Source: RUG14871 sp045539425 (GTDB lineage Bacteria; Bacillota_I; Bacilli_A; Erysipelotrichales; Erysipelotrichaceae). From it: a DNA stretch of 64,000 bases. The number at the start of each line of letters is the position of its first letter. Within the stretch, counting starts at the first letter, position 1. Below are positions 42,295 through 51,117 of the stretch, in pieces. The stretch covers positions 1 through 64,000 of the forward strand of contig JAZQFH010000005.1 of NCBI GenBank assembly GCA_045539425.1, read 5' to 3'. The position numbers were made by a program, and so were the translations under genes. The notes under the pieces are model-generated. The model searched no databases, was not told the origin of the DNA, and was given only the letters and a program-made list of their open reading frames with translations.

Positions 42295-43446
42295 TTAAAA
42301 TCCCCGCGAATCCACGCTGTTCAGATTGTGGGTCTCGTAGTATTCCTTTTTAAATGTCGCAAATCGGTCTTCCTGTATCGCCACACGGATCTCCTCCACA
42401 AGATGGATCAGAAAGCGCAGGTTGTGGATCGACATCAAACGCATTCCCAGCCCTTCATTGCAGCGGAAGAGATGATGCAGATATGCTTTGGAATAATTCT
42501 TACAGCAGTAGCAGTCGCACTCCGGATCCAGCGGTGTGAAATCATCCGCATAGATGGCCTTTTTGATATTGATGCGGCCTTGAGATGTCATAAGTGCACC
42601 GTGACGGGCGATACGGGTTGGCAGAACACAGTCAAACATGTCCACCCCGTGCGCAACCGCCTCGAAAATGTCGTTGACGGCACCGATGCCCATCTCATAG
42701 CGCGGTTTGTCAAACGGCAGATACGGTAAGGTATAGTCCAGCATCTTGTAGTGCGTTTCCTTCGATTCCCCGACGGAAGTTCCGCCGATGGCGTATCCGT
42801 CAAAGCCGATCTCGACCGTCTTTTCAGCGGAATAGCGGCGCAGATCTTCATATTCTCCGCCCTGGACGATGCCGAATAAGGCCTGTCTGTCCGGGTTCTG
42901 ATGCGCGTCCTTGCCGCGCTTTGCCCATCTCAGCGTGCGTTCCACACTGTTCTTCATATAATCGTAACTGCTCGGATACGGAGCACATTCATCAAAGCTC
43001 ATCATGATATCCGATCCGATGGCGTTCTGCATGCGAATGGATTCTTCCGGAGAGAGGAACATGGTATCCCCGTTCAGATGATTCTTAAACGTGACGCCCT
43101 CTTCCGTGATGTTGCGCATCTCCGCAAGCGAAAAGACCTGGAAGCCGCCGCTGTCCGTGAGAATCGGACCGTCGTAGCTCATGAACTGATGCAGTCCGCC
43201 GGCTTTTTCCATGATTTCCTTGCCCGGGCGCAGCCAGAGGTGGTAGGTGTTTCCCAGAATGACGCCGGCACCCATCTCCCTGATTTCCTCACGGGAGATG
43301 AATTTCACCGTGCCCAAAGTTCCGACCGGCATGAACATCGGTGTTTCGACATCACCGTGCGGCGTATGTAAAATCCCGTAGCGGGCACCGCTCTCCTTAC
43401 AGATATGTTTCGCTTCCCACCAGACCGGAGCTTTTTTCTCACTCAT
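42295..43446 (-). CDS. tgt: tRNA-guanine transglycosylase
   Basis: The 383-residue zinc enzyme swaps guanine at the wobble position of GUN-anticodon tRNAs for preQ1. The nucleophile/substrate site is LTDSGGFQVFSL, with FGIVQGG and the zinc motif CDCYCCKNYSKAYLHHLF. The start codon overlaps the typA stop in TAATG, so translation is coupled. The neighbouring tRNA-Asn (GTT) at the left end of the window is one of its natural substrates. Confidence 0.97.
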   Translation of the reverse strand: MSEKKAPVWWEAKHICKESGARYGILHTPHGDVETPMFMPVGTLGTVKFISREEIREMGAGVILGNTYHLWLRPGKEIMEKAGGLHQFMSYDGPILTDSGGFQVFSLAEMRNITEEGVTFKNHLNGDTMFLSPEESIRMQNAIGSDIMMSFDECAPYPSSYDYMKNSVERTLRWAKRGKDAHQNPDRQALFGIVQGGEYEDLRRYSAEKTVEIGFDGYAIGGTSVGESKETHYKMLDYTLPYLPFDKPRYEMGIGAVNDIFEAVAHGVDMFDCVLPTRIARHGALMTSQGRINIKKAIYADDFTPLDPECDCYCCKNYSKAYLHHLFRCNEGLGMRLMSIHNLRFLIHLVEEIRVAIQEDRFATFKKEYYETHNLNSVDSRGF

Positions 43447-45272
43447 TACTCTTTCACCTTTAATCCTTCACGATAATGAATTCTGCGTTCGTAAGCCGTT
43501 AAGTATTTCTTACGGATACGGATAGAATCCGGTGTGATTTCCACCAGTTCGTCATCCGAAATGAATTCAATGGCACTCTCCAGAGTCAGAACTCTCGGAG
43601 GAGTCAGACGCATGGCTTCATCGTGGCCCGTGGAACGGACCGCTGTCGCCACTTTATTCTTGGTCGGATTGACTTCCATATCCATCGGTTTGGAAGACTG
43701 TCCGACGATCATTCCTTCATAGACTTCTGTCTGCGGACCGATAAAGAAGGAACCGTGGTCCTGCAGATTGAAAATCGCATATGTCATGGCCGTGCCCGTC
43801 GCATTGGAAATCATGACACCGTTGGTACGCGCATTGATTTCGCCCTTATACGGTTCATAGCCGCCTAAGGAGCTGACCATGATACCGTTGCCGTGCGTAT
43901 CGTTGATCATTTCCGAACGGTAACCGATGAGTCCTCTCGTCGGGACTTTCCACTTCATGTTGACATATCCGTTTTCATCATTCATCTCCACGATATCACC
44001 CTTACGGTTTGTGAGCTTGGTCATGATGACACCGGTATATTCGCTCGGTGCGGAAATGATGACGTTTTCAATAGGTTCGCACTTCTTGCCGTCAATCAGC
44101 TTATAGATAACTTCCGGCTTGCTGACGGCAACCTCGTAGCCTTCTCTTCTCATGTTTTCAATGAGAATCGTTAAATGCAGCTCGCCTCTGCCGCTGACCT
44201 TGAACTTGTCCGTGGTATCCGTCTCTTCGACCTTTAAGCCGACATTGACTTCCGTCTCACGGAATAAGCGTTCCTTCAGATTCCGGGATGTAACGTATTT
44301 TCCGCTTCTTCCCGCAAACGGGGAAGTGTTGACACAGAAGTTCATGGAAAGCGTCGGTTCTTCGATGTGGATCATCGGCATCGGATCGATGTGTTCCGGA
44401 TCACAGATCGTTTCCCCGATGGAAATATCCGCAATACCGGCAATAATGACGATATCACCGCTGTGCGCTTCCTGCACGGCGGTACGTTTGAGACCTTCAT
44501 AAATATAGAGCTGGGAAATCGTTTCCTTTTTCACGCTGCCGTCTCTCTTGCATAAGGAGACCTGCTGTCCCAGACGGATCGTGCCGCGGTAAACGCGTCC
44601 GATTCCGAGTCGTCCAATATAATCATCATAGGCTAAGTTACTGACCTGCATCTGCAGCGGTTCTTCATCGTAATCCGGATAGGCTTCGCAGTGCTGAACG
44701 ATCGTTTCAAATAACGGTTCGATATCCTTTCCTTCATCTCCCATTTCTCTTACAACAATGCCGTCTCTGGCAATACCGTAAAGGATCGGGAAATCCAGCT
44801 GTTCATCGGTTGCACCAAGATCCAAGAACAGATCGTAAACCTCATCCACGACTTCCAGAGCTCTCTGATCCTTCTTGTCAATCTTGTTGATTAATAAGAT
44901 CGGACGTAAGCCGAGTTCCAGGGATTTCTGTAAGACGAAACGTGTCTGCGGCATCGGTCCTTCCGAAGAGTCGACCAAAAGGATGACCGTGTCAACCGTT
45001 TTAATGATTCGTTCCACTTCACTGGAGAAATCCGCATGCCCCGGAGTGTCCACGATATTGATCTTATAATCCTTATAGTGAACGGAGCAGTTCTTGGAAT
45101 AAATCGTGATTCCTCTTTCTCTCTCCAGATCATTGGAGTCCATGATCAGTGTCGGTACATCTTCGTTCTTACGGAAGACACCGCTCTGATTCAGGAATGC
45201 ATCCACCAGGGTGGATTTGCCCGCGTCGACGTGGGCGATGACTGCGATGTTAATAATCTTTTCCTTAGCCAT
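43446..45272 (-). CDS. typA: Ribosome-associated GTPase TypA/BipA
   Basis: The 608-residue translational GTPase helps ribosome assembly and stress growth. Motifs are G1 AHVDAGKST, G2 ERGITI, G3 DTPGHADF and G4 NKIDKKDQ, then EF-G-like domains III and V and the TypA C-terminal domain ending RIRKKYLTAYERR. AAGAGGTG lies upstream. It leads an operon with tgt, queA, queH and two membrane genes; a TGn extended -10 promoter lies about 30 bases upstream of the ATG. Confidence 0.96.
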   Translation of the reverse strand: MAKEKIINIAVIAHVDAGKSTLVDAFLNQSGVFRKNEDVPTLIMDSNDLERERGITIYSKNCSVHYKDYKINIVDTPGHADFSSEVERIIKTVDTVILLVDSSEGPMPQTRFVLQKSLELGLRPILLINKIDKKDQRALEVVDEVYDLFLDLGATDEQLDFPILYGIARDGIVVREMGDEGKDIEPLFETIVQHCEAYPDYDEEPLQMQVSNLAYDDYIGRLGIGRVYRGTIRLGQQVSLCKRDGSVKKETISQLYIYEGLKRTAVQEAHSGDIVIIAGIADISIGETICDPEHIDPMPMIHIEEPTLSMNFCVNTSPFAGRSGKYVTSRNLKERLFRETEVNVGLKVEETDTTDKFKVSGRGELHLTILIENMRREGYEVAVSKPEVIYKLIDGKKCEPIENVIISAPSEYTGVIMTKLTNRKGDIVEMNDENGYVNMKWKVPTRGLIGYRSEMINDTHGNGIMVSSLGGYEPYKGEINARTNGVMISNATGTAMTYAIFNLQDHGSFFIGPQTEVYEGMIVGQSSKPMDMEVNPTKNKVATAVRSTGHDEAMRLTPPRVLTLESAIEFISDDELVEITPDSIRIRKKYLTAYERRIHYREGLKVKE

Positions 45273-45301
45273 AATAAAAACACCTCTTTTTTAGCGTCTG
45301 T

Positions 45302-45310
45302 ATTATACCA
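45302..45310 (-). promoter_or_regulatory. Extended -10 promoter of the typA operon
   Basis: On the minus strand TGGTATAAT is a consensus TGn extended -10. A TTGACA is nearby but only 10 bases upstream, too close to serve as a -35. Confidence 0.65.
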
Positions 45311-45389
45311 CGAGAAATGTCAAATAATAAAGCATAACGTACCAGGGGTCCCCTTCTTTTCACGATGTAACCGCTGTCAAAAATACAAT

Positions 45390-45443
45390 ATAAGATATCT
45401 TATCAATTTTTGCTTGAAAAATATTAATAAGGTATCTTATAAT
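45390..45443 (+). promoter_or_regulatory. MarR operon promoter with two palindromic operators
   Basis: A perfect 14-base palindrome ATAAGATATCTTAT lies at 45390-45403. A second copy with one change, ATAAGGTATCTTAT, lies at 45427-45440. The promoter TTGAAA (45414-45419), 18 bases, TATAAT (45438-45443) is placed so that the second copy covers the -10. This is the expected arrangement for repression by the MarR protein encoded just downstream. Confidence 0.75.
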
Positions 45444-45471
45444 AAGATTGCTTAGTAAAGGAGTGATAGAA

Positions 45472-45927
45472 ATGCAGGAAAACATTAATTTAGAGCTGAT
45501 GTCACTGATTCGCAGTACCGAAAATACCATCAAGCGCACCCGTCAGCTCACGGGACAATCCGCTCACCACGGCAACGGGAGGATCATGCATGCGATCCAT
45601 GATAATCCGAATGTCACTCAGACGGAACTGGCCAGACTTCTGGACATCCGTCCCCAGTCTCTGACGCGGGAGCTGGCAGAGCTGGAGGAAGCCGGGCTGA
45701 TTCAGCGAAACCGTGAGGAAAAAGACAGACGCATCATTACCGTCTCCATGACCGAAAAAGGCATGGAACATCACAAAAAAATGTTTGCGTTCCGTAAAAT
45801 GAGAGCAGATATGGTCTTTGACTGCCTGGAAGATGAAGAAAAGGCACAGCTGCAGCATATTCTGAATAAGATCATCGAGAATTGTGCGGAAAAAGAAGCG
45901 GAGGCAGATCATGATCCGGCTCTTTAA
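45472..45927 (+). CDS. MarR-family regulator of the ABC exporter
   Basis: The 151-residue winged-helix repressor has the MarR layout: NVTQTELARLLDIRPQSLTRELAELE as the recognition helix region (about 48-75), NREEKDRRIITVSMTEKG as the wing, and flanking dimerisation helices. AAGGAG lies 8 bases before ATG 45472. It heads a three-gene unit and overlaps the first ABC gene by 17 bases, so it probably represses its own operon through the two palindromes and is released by a compound the exporter removes. Confidence 0.92.
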   Translation: MQENINLELMSLIRSTENTIKRTRQLTGQSAHHGNGRIMHAIHDNPNVTQTELARLLDIRPQSLTRELAELEEAGLIQRNREEKDRRIITVSMTEKGMEHHKKMFAFRKMRADMVFDCLEDEEKAQLQHILNKIIENCAEKEAEADHDPAL

Positions 45928-47656
45928 AAACATGACAAAGGAGCACCTGTTCTATACCTTCTGGCTGGTTTTCTTCATCGCCGCACAGGTCGTGCTCGAG
46001 TTAACGGTGCCGGATTACATGTCCAATATCACCAAGCTGATCAATACACCCGGCAGCAGTATTGCCGACATCTGGAGCAGCGGAAAATGGATGCTGCTGT
46101 TCTCATTACTGGCATTTCTCTCTTCCATTATCAGCAAGTACTTTTCAGCGAAACTCGCCGCAAGTTTTTCCCAGCATTTAAGACATAAGATCTTTTTACG
46201 GGTGGAGCAGTTTTCCATGGAGGAAATCGACCGTTTTTCCACGGCATCCCTCATCACCCGTTCTACCAATGACTGCACCCAGATCCAGAACATCATGTCG
46301 CGCGGATTCAATCAGATCATCCGTGTTCCCATCATGGCAGGATATGCGCTCTATAAGATTTCCACCCACTACTGGCAATGGATGGCGTTTACCGCCGCTT
46401 CCGTTTCCCTTCTTTTGGCAGTGCTGATTTTCTTAATCATCTATGCGCATCCGCGTTTCCGCAAAATGCAGTCCTATACGGATAATCTCAATCAGGTCAC
46501 CCGTGAAAACATGACGGGTATGCGTGTCGTGCGTGCCTACAATGCCGAGAGTTATGAACAAGGCAAGTTCCGCAAAGCCAATGACGAACTAACGGAAAAC
46601 GCCCTGCAGGCCAGAAGATCGATGGGTCTGATGCAGCCGATGACCCGCTTCGTCAATAACGAACTGAATGTCGGCATCTACTGTATCGGTGCATACCTGA
46701 TCCATGCCGCATCCTCCTCCGCGGAGCAGCTGGAGATTTTCTCCGAAATGGTGGTCTTCTCCACGTATGCCGCCCGCATCGTACGTGCCTTCATGGGTCT
46801 GAACATGATCTTTAACATGATTCCGCGTGCAGCCGTTTCCGCAGAGCGGATCAATGAGATACTGGATACCGCACCGACGATTGTCGACGGTACGAAAACA
46901 AATGACGGAAAGAACAGCGGAACCATGGAGTTCCGTCACGTTTCCTTTACTTATCCCGGAGCTATCTCCCCTGCCTTATCCGATATTTCCTTTACGGCGA
47001 AGAAAGGTGAGATCGTCGCTTTTATCGGCGCAACCGGTTCCGGCAAATCCACACTGACCAATCTGATGATGCGCTTCTTTGACGCAACGGAAGGAGAAGT
47101 CATTGTCGACGGGATGAACGTGAAAGACTATACGCAGGCGGATCTGCATGACAGAATCGGCTATGCCTCACAGCAGGCGGTATTATTTACCGGAACGGTA
47201 CGTTCCAATGTTGCCTATGCCAGAGAAGATGTGGAACAGCAGGTACGTAAAGCCATTGAGATCTCGCAGGCGAAGGAATTTGTATCCCGGATGGAGAATG
47301 ATATCGATTCAGCAATCACCCGGGGAGGAACCAACGTCTCCGGCGGACAGAAACAGCGTCTGTCCATTGCCCGGGCGGTATACCGCTCTCCGGAGTTCTA
47401 TATTTTCGATGACACCTTCTCTGCCCTGGATTACAGGACCGACCGCACGCTGCGCGCCGCTTTGCGCTCAGAAACAGCAGGTGTCACCACCTTCATTGTC
47501 GCCCAGCGTATCGGAACCATCAAGGATGCCGACAAAATCATCGTTCTGGATGAGGGCAGAATCGTCGGAGAAGGCACACACTCTCAGTTGATGGAGCATT
47601 GTGAAATCTATAAAGAAATTGCACTGACGCAGTTATCTCAGGAGGAGTTGGCATAA
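45911..47656 (+). CDS. ABC exporter subunit with degenerate ATP site
   Basis: The 581-residue half-transporter has six membrane helices (about 10-310) and an ATPase domain: Walker A GATGSGKST (about 374), signature VSGGQKQR, Walker B IFDDTFSALD with Asp for the catalytic Glu, and switch VAQRIGT with Gln for His. It is the non-hydrolysing half of a heterodimer. ATG 45911 with GGAGG 7 bases upstream is preferred to 45884. It joins the next gene by TAATG. The same two substitutions are seen in the exporter at 9342-11060, so the pairs are related. Confidence 0.92.
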   Translation: MIRLFKNMTKEHLFYTFWLVFFIAAQVVLELTVPDYMSNITKLINTPGSSIADIWSSGKWMLLFSLLAFLSSIISKYFSAKLAASFSQHLRHKIFLRVEQFSMEEIDRFSTASLITRSTNDCTQIQNIMSRGFNQIIRVPIMAGYALYKISTHYWQWMAFTAASVSLLLAVLIFLIIYAHPRFRKMQSYTDNLNQVTRENMTGMRVVRAYNAESYEQGKFRKANDELTENALQARRSMGLMQPMTRFVNNELNVGIYCIGAYLIHAASSSAEQLEIFSEMVVFSTYAARIVRAFMGLNMIFNMIPRAAVSAERINEILDTAPTIVDGTKTNDGKNSGTMEFRHVSFTYPGAISPALSDISFTAKKGEIVAFIGATGSGKSTLTNLMMRFFDATEGEVIVDGMNVKDYTQADLHDRIGYASQQAVLFTGTVRSNVAYAREDVEQQVRKAIEISQAKEFVSRMENDIDSAITRGGTNVSGGQKQRLSIARAVYRSPEFYIFDDTFSALDYRTDRTLRAALRSETAGVTTFIVAQRIGTIKDADKIIVLDEGRIVGEGTHSQLMEHCEIYKEIALTQLSQEELA

Positions 47657-49503
47657 TGGCAAAAGACAGTTACAGCTTAGGACAGGTCCAGATGAAAAAC
47701 ACCACCGGCGGACGCCGCGGCGGAGGGGTCGTAGCAGAAAAGCCGAAAGATTTCAAGAGTGCCTGGCTCATGGTTTTGCAGTACAGCCGCCGCTTAATGC
47801 CGATGATCATTCTCGGGATCACCTGCGCCATCTTAAGCGTCGTTCTGACCCTGTTTGGGCCAAACACGTTAAAAGAGATTACGAATCTGATTTCCGCAGG
47901 CATGAAAAGCGGCAGTATGGATCTGCCAAAGATCACCTCACTGACCATTACGATCATGATCATCTATGTGGTGAGTGCTATCATTACCTATGTGGAATCC
48001 TATACGATGACCACCTACTCTTCCCGTCTGACCCAGATGATGCGGAACGACATCTCCCGCAAGCTGAATGCCATCCCGCTCAGCAGGACGGACTCTTCCA
48101 GCTTCGGTGATCTTCTCAGCCGTGTTACCAATGATGTGGATACACTGAATCTGGCACTGGATAAAACCATTGCCGAACTTGTCGCGGCTGCCATCACCTT
48201 TATCGGATGTGCCTTCATGATGCTCATCACAAACTTACCGCTGGCGCTTACGGCAATCGGCTTCTCTCTGATCGGCTTTCTTGCCATGCGCTATATCATC
48301 AAATTCTCCCAGCCCTATTTTTCCAAGCGTTCGCTTTATCTCGGAACACTGAACGGACATATCGAGGAGATGTATGCCGGTCACATCATCGTGAAAGCCT
48401 ATAACGGAGAGAATGAATCCGAAGCCACTTTCGATAAGATCAACAAAGACCTCTACAACGCCAACTGGAAATCCCAGTTCCTCAGCGGACTGATGATGCC
48501 ATTAATGGAGCTTGTCAGCAATCTCGGTTATGTTTCCGTCTGCGTGTTCGGTGCCTATCTGGTACAAAGCGGAAAGACGGATTTCGGCACGATCGTCGCC
48601 TTTATCGTCTATGTCAAACTGTTTACCCAGCCTCTGACACAGGTTGCGGAAGGCACCACTTCCCTGCAAACAGCTGCGGCTGCGGCAGAGCGGATCTTCC
48701 AGTTGTTCAAGGAAGAGGAAATGAGTGATGAAAGTGGAAAGATCGACCATATCGACAATATTGAAAAAGCTGACGTCGTCTTCGATCACGTCAGCTTCGG
48801 CTATACGCCAAACCGCACCATCATCAAGGATTTCAACTTCACCGTCTACCCCGGTCATCACGTCGCAATCGTCGGGCCGACCGGAGCCGGAAAGACAACG
48901 CTTGTCAACCTGCTGATGCGTTTCTATGAAGTCAACAGCGGTTCGATCTCCATCGGCGGGATCAAGACCAGCGACATGACGCGGGAATGCGTTCACTCCC
49001 TCTTCTGCATGGTTTTACAGGACACCTGGCTCTTCCACGGTACCGTCCGGGAAAATCTGACTTTCGGTAAGGAACATGTTACGGATGAGCAGCTGATGGA
49101 AGCCTGTAAATCGGTAGGGATTCATCACTTCATTGCTTCATTACCGCAGGGATACGACACGGTTCTGACGGATGATTCCAACATGTCTGTCGGTCAGAGG
49201 CAGCTCTTGACCATCGCCCGGGCGATGATCCAGAATGCGCCGCTACTGATTCTCGATGAAGCCACTTCTTCCGTCGACACGAGAACCGAGCAGATCGTTC
49301 AGGACGCCATGAATAAGCTGACGAAAGGAAGAACTTCCTTCACGATTGCTCACCGCCTCTCCACAATACGGGATGCCGATATCATCCTGGTCATGAAAGA
49401 CGGAGATATCGTGGAAACAGGAAACCACGAAGAGCTCTTGGCCCAAAAAGGCTTCTATGCCGAACTCTGGAATTCCCAGTTTACCGAAGGCGGAGAAATT
49501 TAA
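47656..49503 (+). CDS. ABC exporter subunit with intact Walker B and switch
   Basis: The 615-residue partner has a ~35-residue N-terminal extension rich in Gly and Arg (TTGGRRGGGVVAEK), six membrane helices and an ATPase domain. Walker A is GPTGAGKTT (about 407), the signature is a variant MSVGQRQL, Walker B is ILDEATSSVD with Glu and the switch is AHRLST with His. It therefore carries the catalytic Glu and His missing from its partner. It is the last gene of marR-ABC-ABC; a strong terminator follows. Drug or toxic metabolite efflux is the usual role. Confidence 0.92.
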   Translation: MAKDSYSLGQVQMKNTTGGRRGGGVVAEKPKDFKSAWLMVLQYSRRLMPMIILGITCAILSVVLTLFGPNTLKEITNLISAGMKSGSMDLPKITSLTITIMIIYVVSAIITYVESYTMTTYSSRLTQMMRNDISRKLNAIPLSRTDSSSFGDLLSRVTNDVDTLNLALDKTIAELVAAAITFIGCAFMMLITNLPLALTAIGFSLIGFLAMRYIIKFSQPYFSKRSLYLGTLNGHIEEMYAGHIIVKAYNGENESEATFDKINKDLYNANWKSQFLSGLMMPLMELVSNLGYVSVCVFGAYLVQSGKTDFGTIVAFIVYVKLFTQPLTQVAEGTTSLQTAAAAAERIFQLFKEEEMSDESGKIDHIDNIEKADVVFDHVSFGYTPNRTIIKDFNFTVYPGHHVAIVGPTGAGKTTLVNLLMRFYEVNSGSISIGGIKTSDMTRECVHSLFCMVLQDTWLFHGTVRENLTFGKEHVTDEQLMEACKSVGIHHFIASLPQGYDTVLTDDSNMSVGQRQLLTIARAMIQNAPLLILDEATSSVDTRTEQIVQDAMNKLTKGRTSFTIAHRLSTIRDADIILVMKDGDIVETGNHEELLAQKGFYAELWNSQFTEGGEI

Positions 49504-49510
49504 TAACATA

Positions 49511-49562
49511 AAAACCACTGCGATTTGCCGTTTGTTCCGGCAGATTGCAGTGGCTTTTTTTA
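49511..49562. terminator. Bidirectional terminator
   Basis: CCACTGC (49515-49521) pairs with GCAGTGG (49547-49553), with an inner TTTGCCG/CGGCAGA stem, and T runs lie on both sides. It serves the marR-ABC operon and the convergent PTS operon. Confidence 0.85.
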
Positions 49563-49575
49563 GATTAATGATAAT

Positions 49576-50097
49576 TTACCAGCGGTTTCTGTGAACCCTG
49601 TCCTCTTCATAGTCCGGATGTTCTCCGTCTTTGACTTCGTCCGGATAGCCGAAGGCGATGACGGAATGCGGAACAATATGATCCGGAAGATGGAAGTATT
49701 CCTTCTGTATTGTCACTTTGTCTTCCTGCGGCCACATGCCGAGCCAGACACTTCCGATGCCGAGATCTTCAGCGGCAAGGATCATGTTCTGTGCGGCGAT
49801 GCTGCCGTTAACAACCCAGTATTCCGGTGCGCGTGAGAAGGCGCGGTCCAAGTCCCCGCAGACCAGAATACTCATGGCACTCTGAGCGATGATTTTTCCG
49901 GCTCTGCCGCTGGCCTGAGCCCATTTTTCCAATTCTTCCTTCACATCCACCACGATAAAGCTCCAGTCTCTGGCATTGACTGCCGACGGTCCGCTCATCG
50001 CACAGCGAAGGATTGTATGAATGTCCTCTTCCGACAGTTTCCGGTCCGTATATTTCCGGATGCTGCGTCTTTTTAAAATGGCGTCTATGGTATTCAT
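49576..50097 (-). CDS. Nitroreductase-family FMN oxidoreductase (PTS operon)
   Basis: The 173-residue protein has the nitroreductase fold: AILKRRSIRKYTDRKL at the N-terminus for FMN phosphate, SGPSAVNARDWSFI and the C-terminal VIAFGYPDE segment. Family members use NAD(P)H and FMN to reduce nitro, quinone or flavin substrates. It is the last gene of the mannose-type PTS operon, 3 bases after a flavin-reductase-like gene. The pair could handle redox of a product from the sugar route, an inference from order alone. Confidence 0.88.
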   Translation of the reverse strand: MNTIDAILKRRSIRKYTDRKLSEEDIHTILRCAMSGPSAVNARDWSFIVVDVKEELEKWAQASGRAGKIIAQSAMSILVCGDLDRAFSRAPEYWVVNGSIAAQNMILAAEDLGIGSVWLGMWPQEDKVTIQKEYFHLPDHIVPHSVIAFGYPDEVKDGEHPDYEEDRVHRNRW

Positions 50098-50100
50098 GAT

Positions 50101-50601
50101 CTATTCTCCATCCTTTCCAATTACTGTGATAATTTTGCCCACAAACATGTAGTGCGGTTCCCAGTTTTCATAAATTCCGTGATTGATCTCATCTGCCAGG
50201 CCGACTCTGGAAAATTCTCCCTGGTACAGTTTTTTACATACGAAAGTCAGTTCCGCTTCCCTGTAGGCAACGCCGCCTTCCGCTTCATAAGGAGTCAGTT
50301 TTGTTAAAGCCACCTTATCTCCGTCTCTTCCGGATTTCGTGCCCAGAATCTGCAGGTCTTCCCTGTATTCTTCCGGGAAAAAGCTGACAGTGAAAATATC
50401 TTTCTCCATACAGTACTTCCAGGTATAGCGGTCATGATTGATATAGATCGTTACGATATCCGTTCCCCTTCCCCAGATACTGCCTAAGCTTCCCCAGCCA
50501 ATCGTGCAGCAGTTGTAATCCGAAAGATTCCCTGCCGTCGCCAGAGCTTTCTGTCTGGCGAACATTTCAAATACCTTGTACTCTTTTTCCTTGTATTCCA
50601 T
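50101..50601 (-). CDS. Flavin reductase-like domain protein
   Basis: The 166-residue protein resembles the flavin-reductase/FMN-binding split-barrel family: CCTIGWGSLGSIWGR, IYINHDRYTWKYC and FTVSFFPEEYREDLQILG match the usual strands and the FMN-phosphate loop. Relatives reduce flavin with NAD(P)H or bind FMN. ATG 50601 is used; a TTG at 50619 is possible but GGAAAG fits the ATG. It lies directly before the nitroreductase gene. Confidence 0.78.
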   Translation of the reverse strand: MEYKEKEYKVFEMFARQKALATAGNLSDYNCCTIGWGSLGSIWGRGTDIVTIYINHDRYTWKYCMEKDIFTVSFFPEEYREDLQILGTKSGRDGDKVALTKLTPYEAEGGVAYREAELTFVCKKLYQGEFSRVGLADEINHGIYENWEPHYMFVGKIITVIGKDGE

Positions 50602-50634
50602 TTTGCGCTTTCCTTTCAAAAAGGAACTGCCGTT

Positions 50635-51105
50635 TCAGTTCCTGTTTTCTTTCTTTTCCCGCCGCTCCTGCAGTTTGGACTTTGCCTTTTTTGCAGGAAG
50701 CAGTTTGTTCAGAATATTATAAACCTTTAAATAGCGGTAGCTTTCCTGTTCGAGAATCTCTTCATTCTTCAGGATGAAATAGACTTTATGTACATTAGCG
50801 TCAACCGTCCAGTACTTCAATTCCTCATAGGAAACCCTTCTCGCCATTCCCGGATGCTGCAGATCATACAGGATGCAGGCATCGTTGTAGAATTCAATCA
50901 CGGGAATATCCTTCACCAGGATCAGTGCTGCGGCTACCAGTAAGAGAAGTGCAACACCAATCAGAATGGTTGGCAGGGAACGGACATAAATCAAAAAGCA
51001 GGCAATCAGCGCCACCGCAATCATTGCCGTTACCGGACGGTATCTTACAACACCTTCCAGGATTCCTTCTTCTTTGATTTCATTCCGTTTTACGTATCCG
51101 TTCAT
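50635..51105 (-). CDS. Membrane protein of unknown function (PTS operon)
   Basis: The 156-residue protein has two membrane helices (about 25-42 and 44-65) and a soluble part afterwards with EFYNDACILYDLQHPGM and a very basic tail (KKAKSKLQERREKK). The post-membrane part looks like a small PH-like beta domain. I know no function. GGAGG precedes the ATG. It resembles in layout the YcxB-like protein in the same operon. Confidence 0.72.
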   Translation of the reverse strand: MNGYVKRNEIKEEGILEGVVRYRPVTAMIAVALIACFLIYVRSLPTILIGVALLLLVAAALILVKDIPVIEFYNDACILYDLQHPGMARRVSYEELKYWTVDANVHKVYFILKNEEILEQESYRYLKVYNILNKLLPAKKAKSKLQERREKKENRN

Positions 51106-51117
51106 CTTCTGCCTCCA

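Noticed and set aside
43446..45310. preQ1 riboswitch before typA-tgt-queA
   Set aside because: The tgt gene follows typA without space for a leader, and the short typA leader shows no recognisable aptamer.
48502..48996. 164-residue minus-strand ORF in the second ABC gene
   Set aside because: Antisense to a clear ATPase domain.
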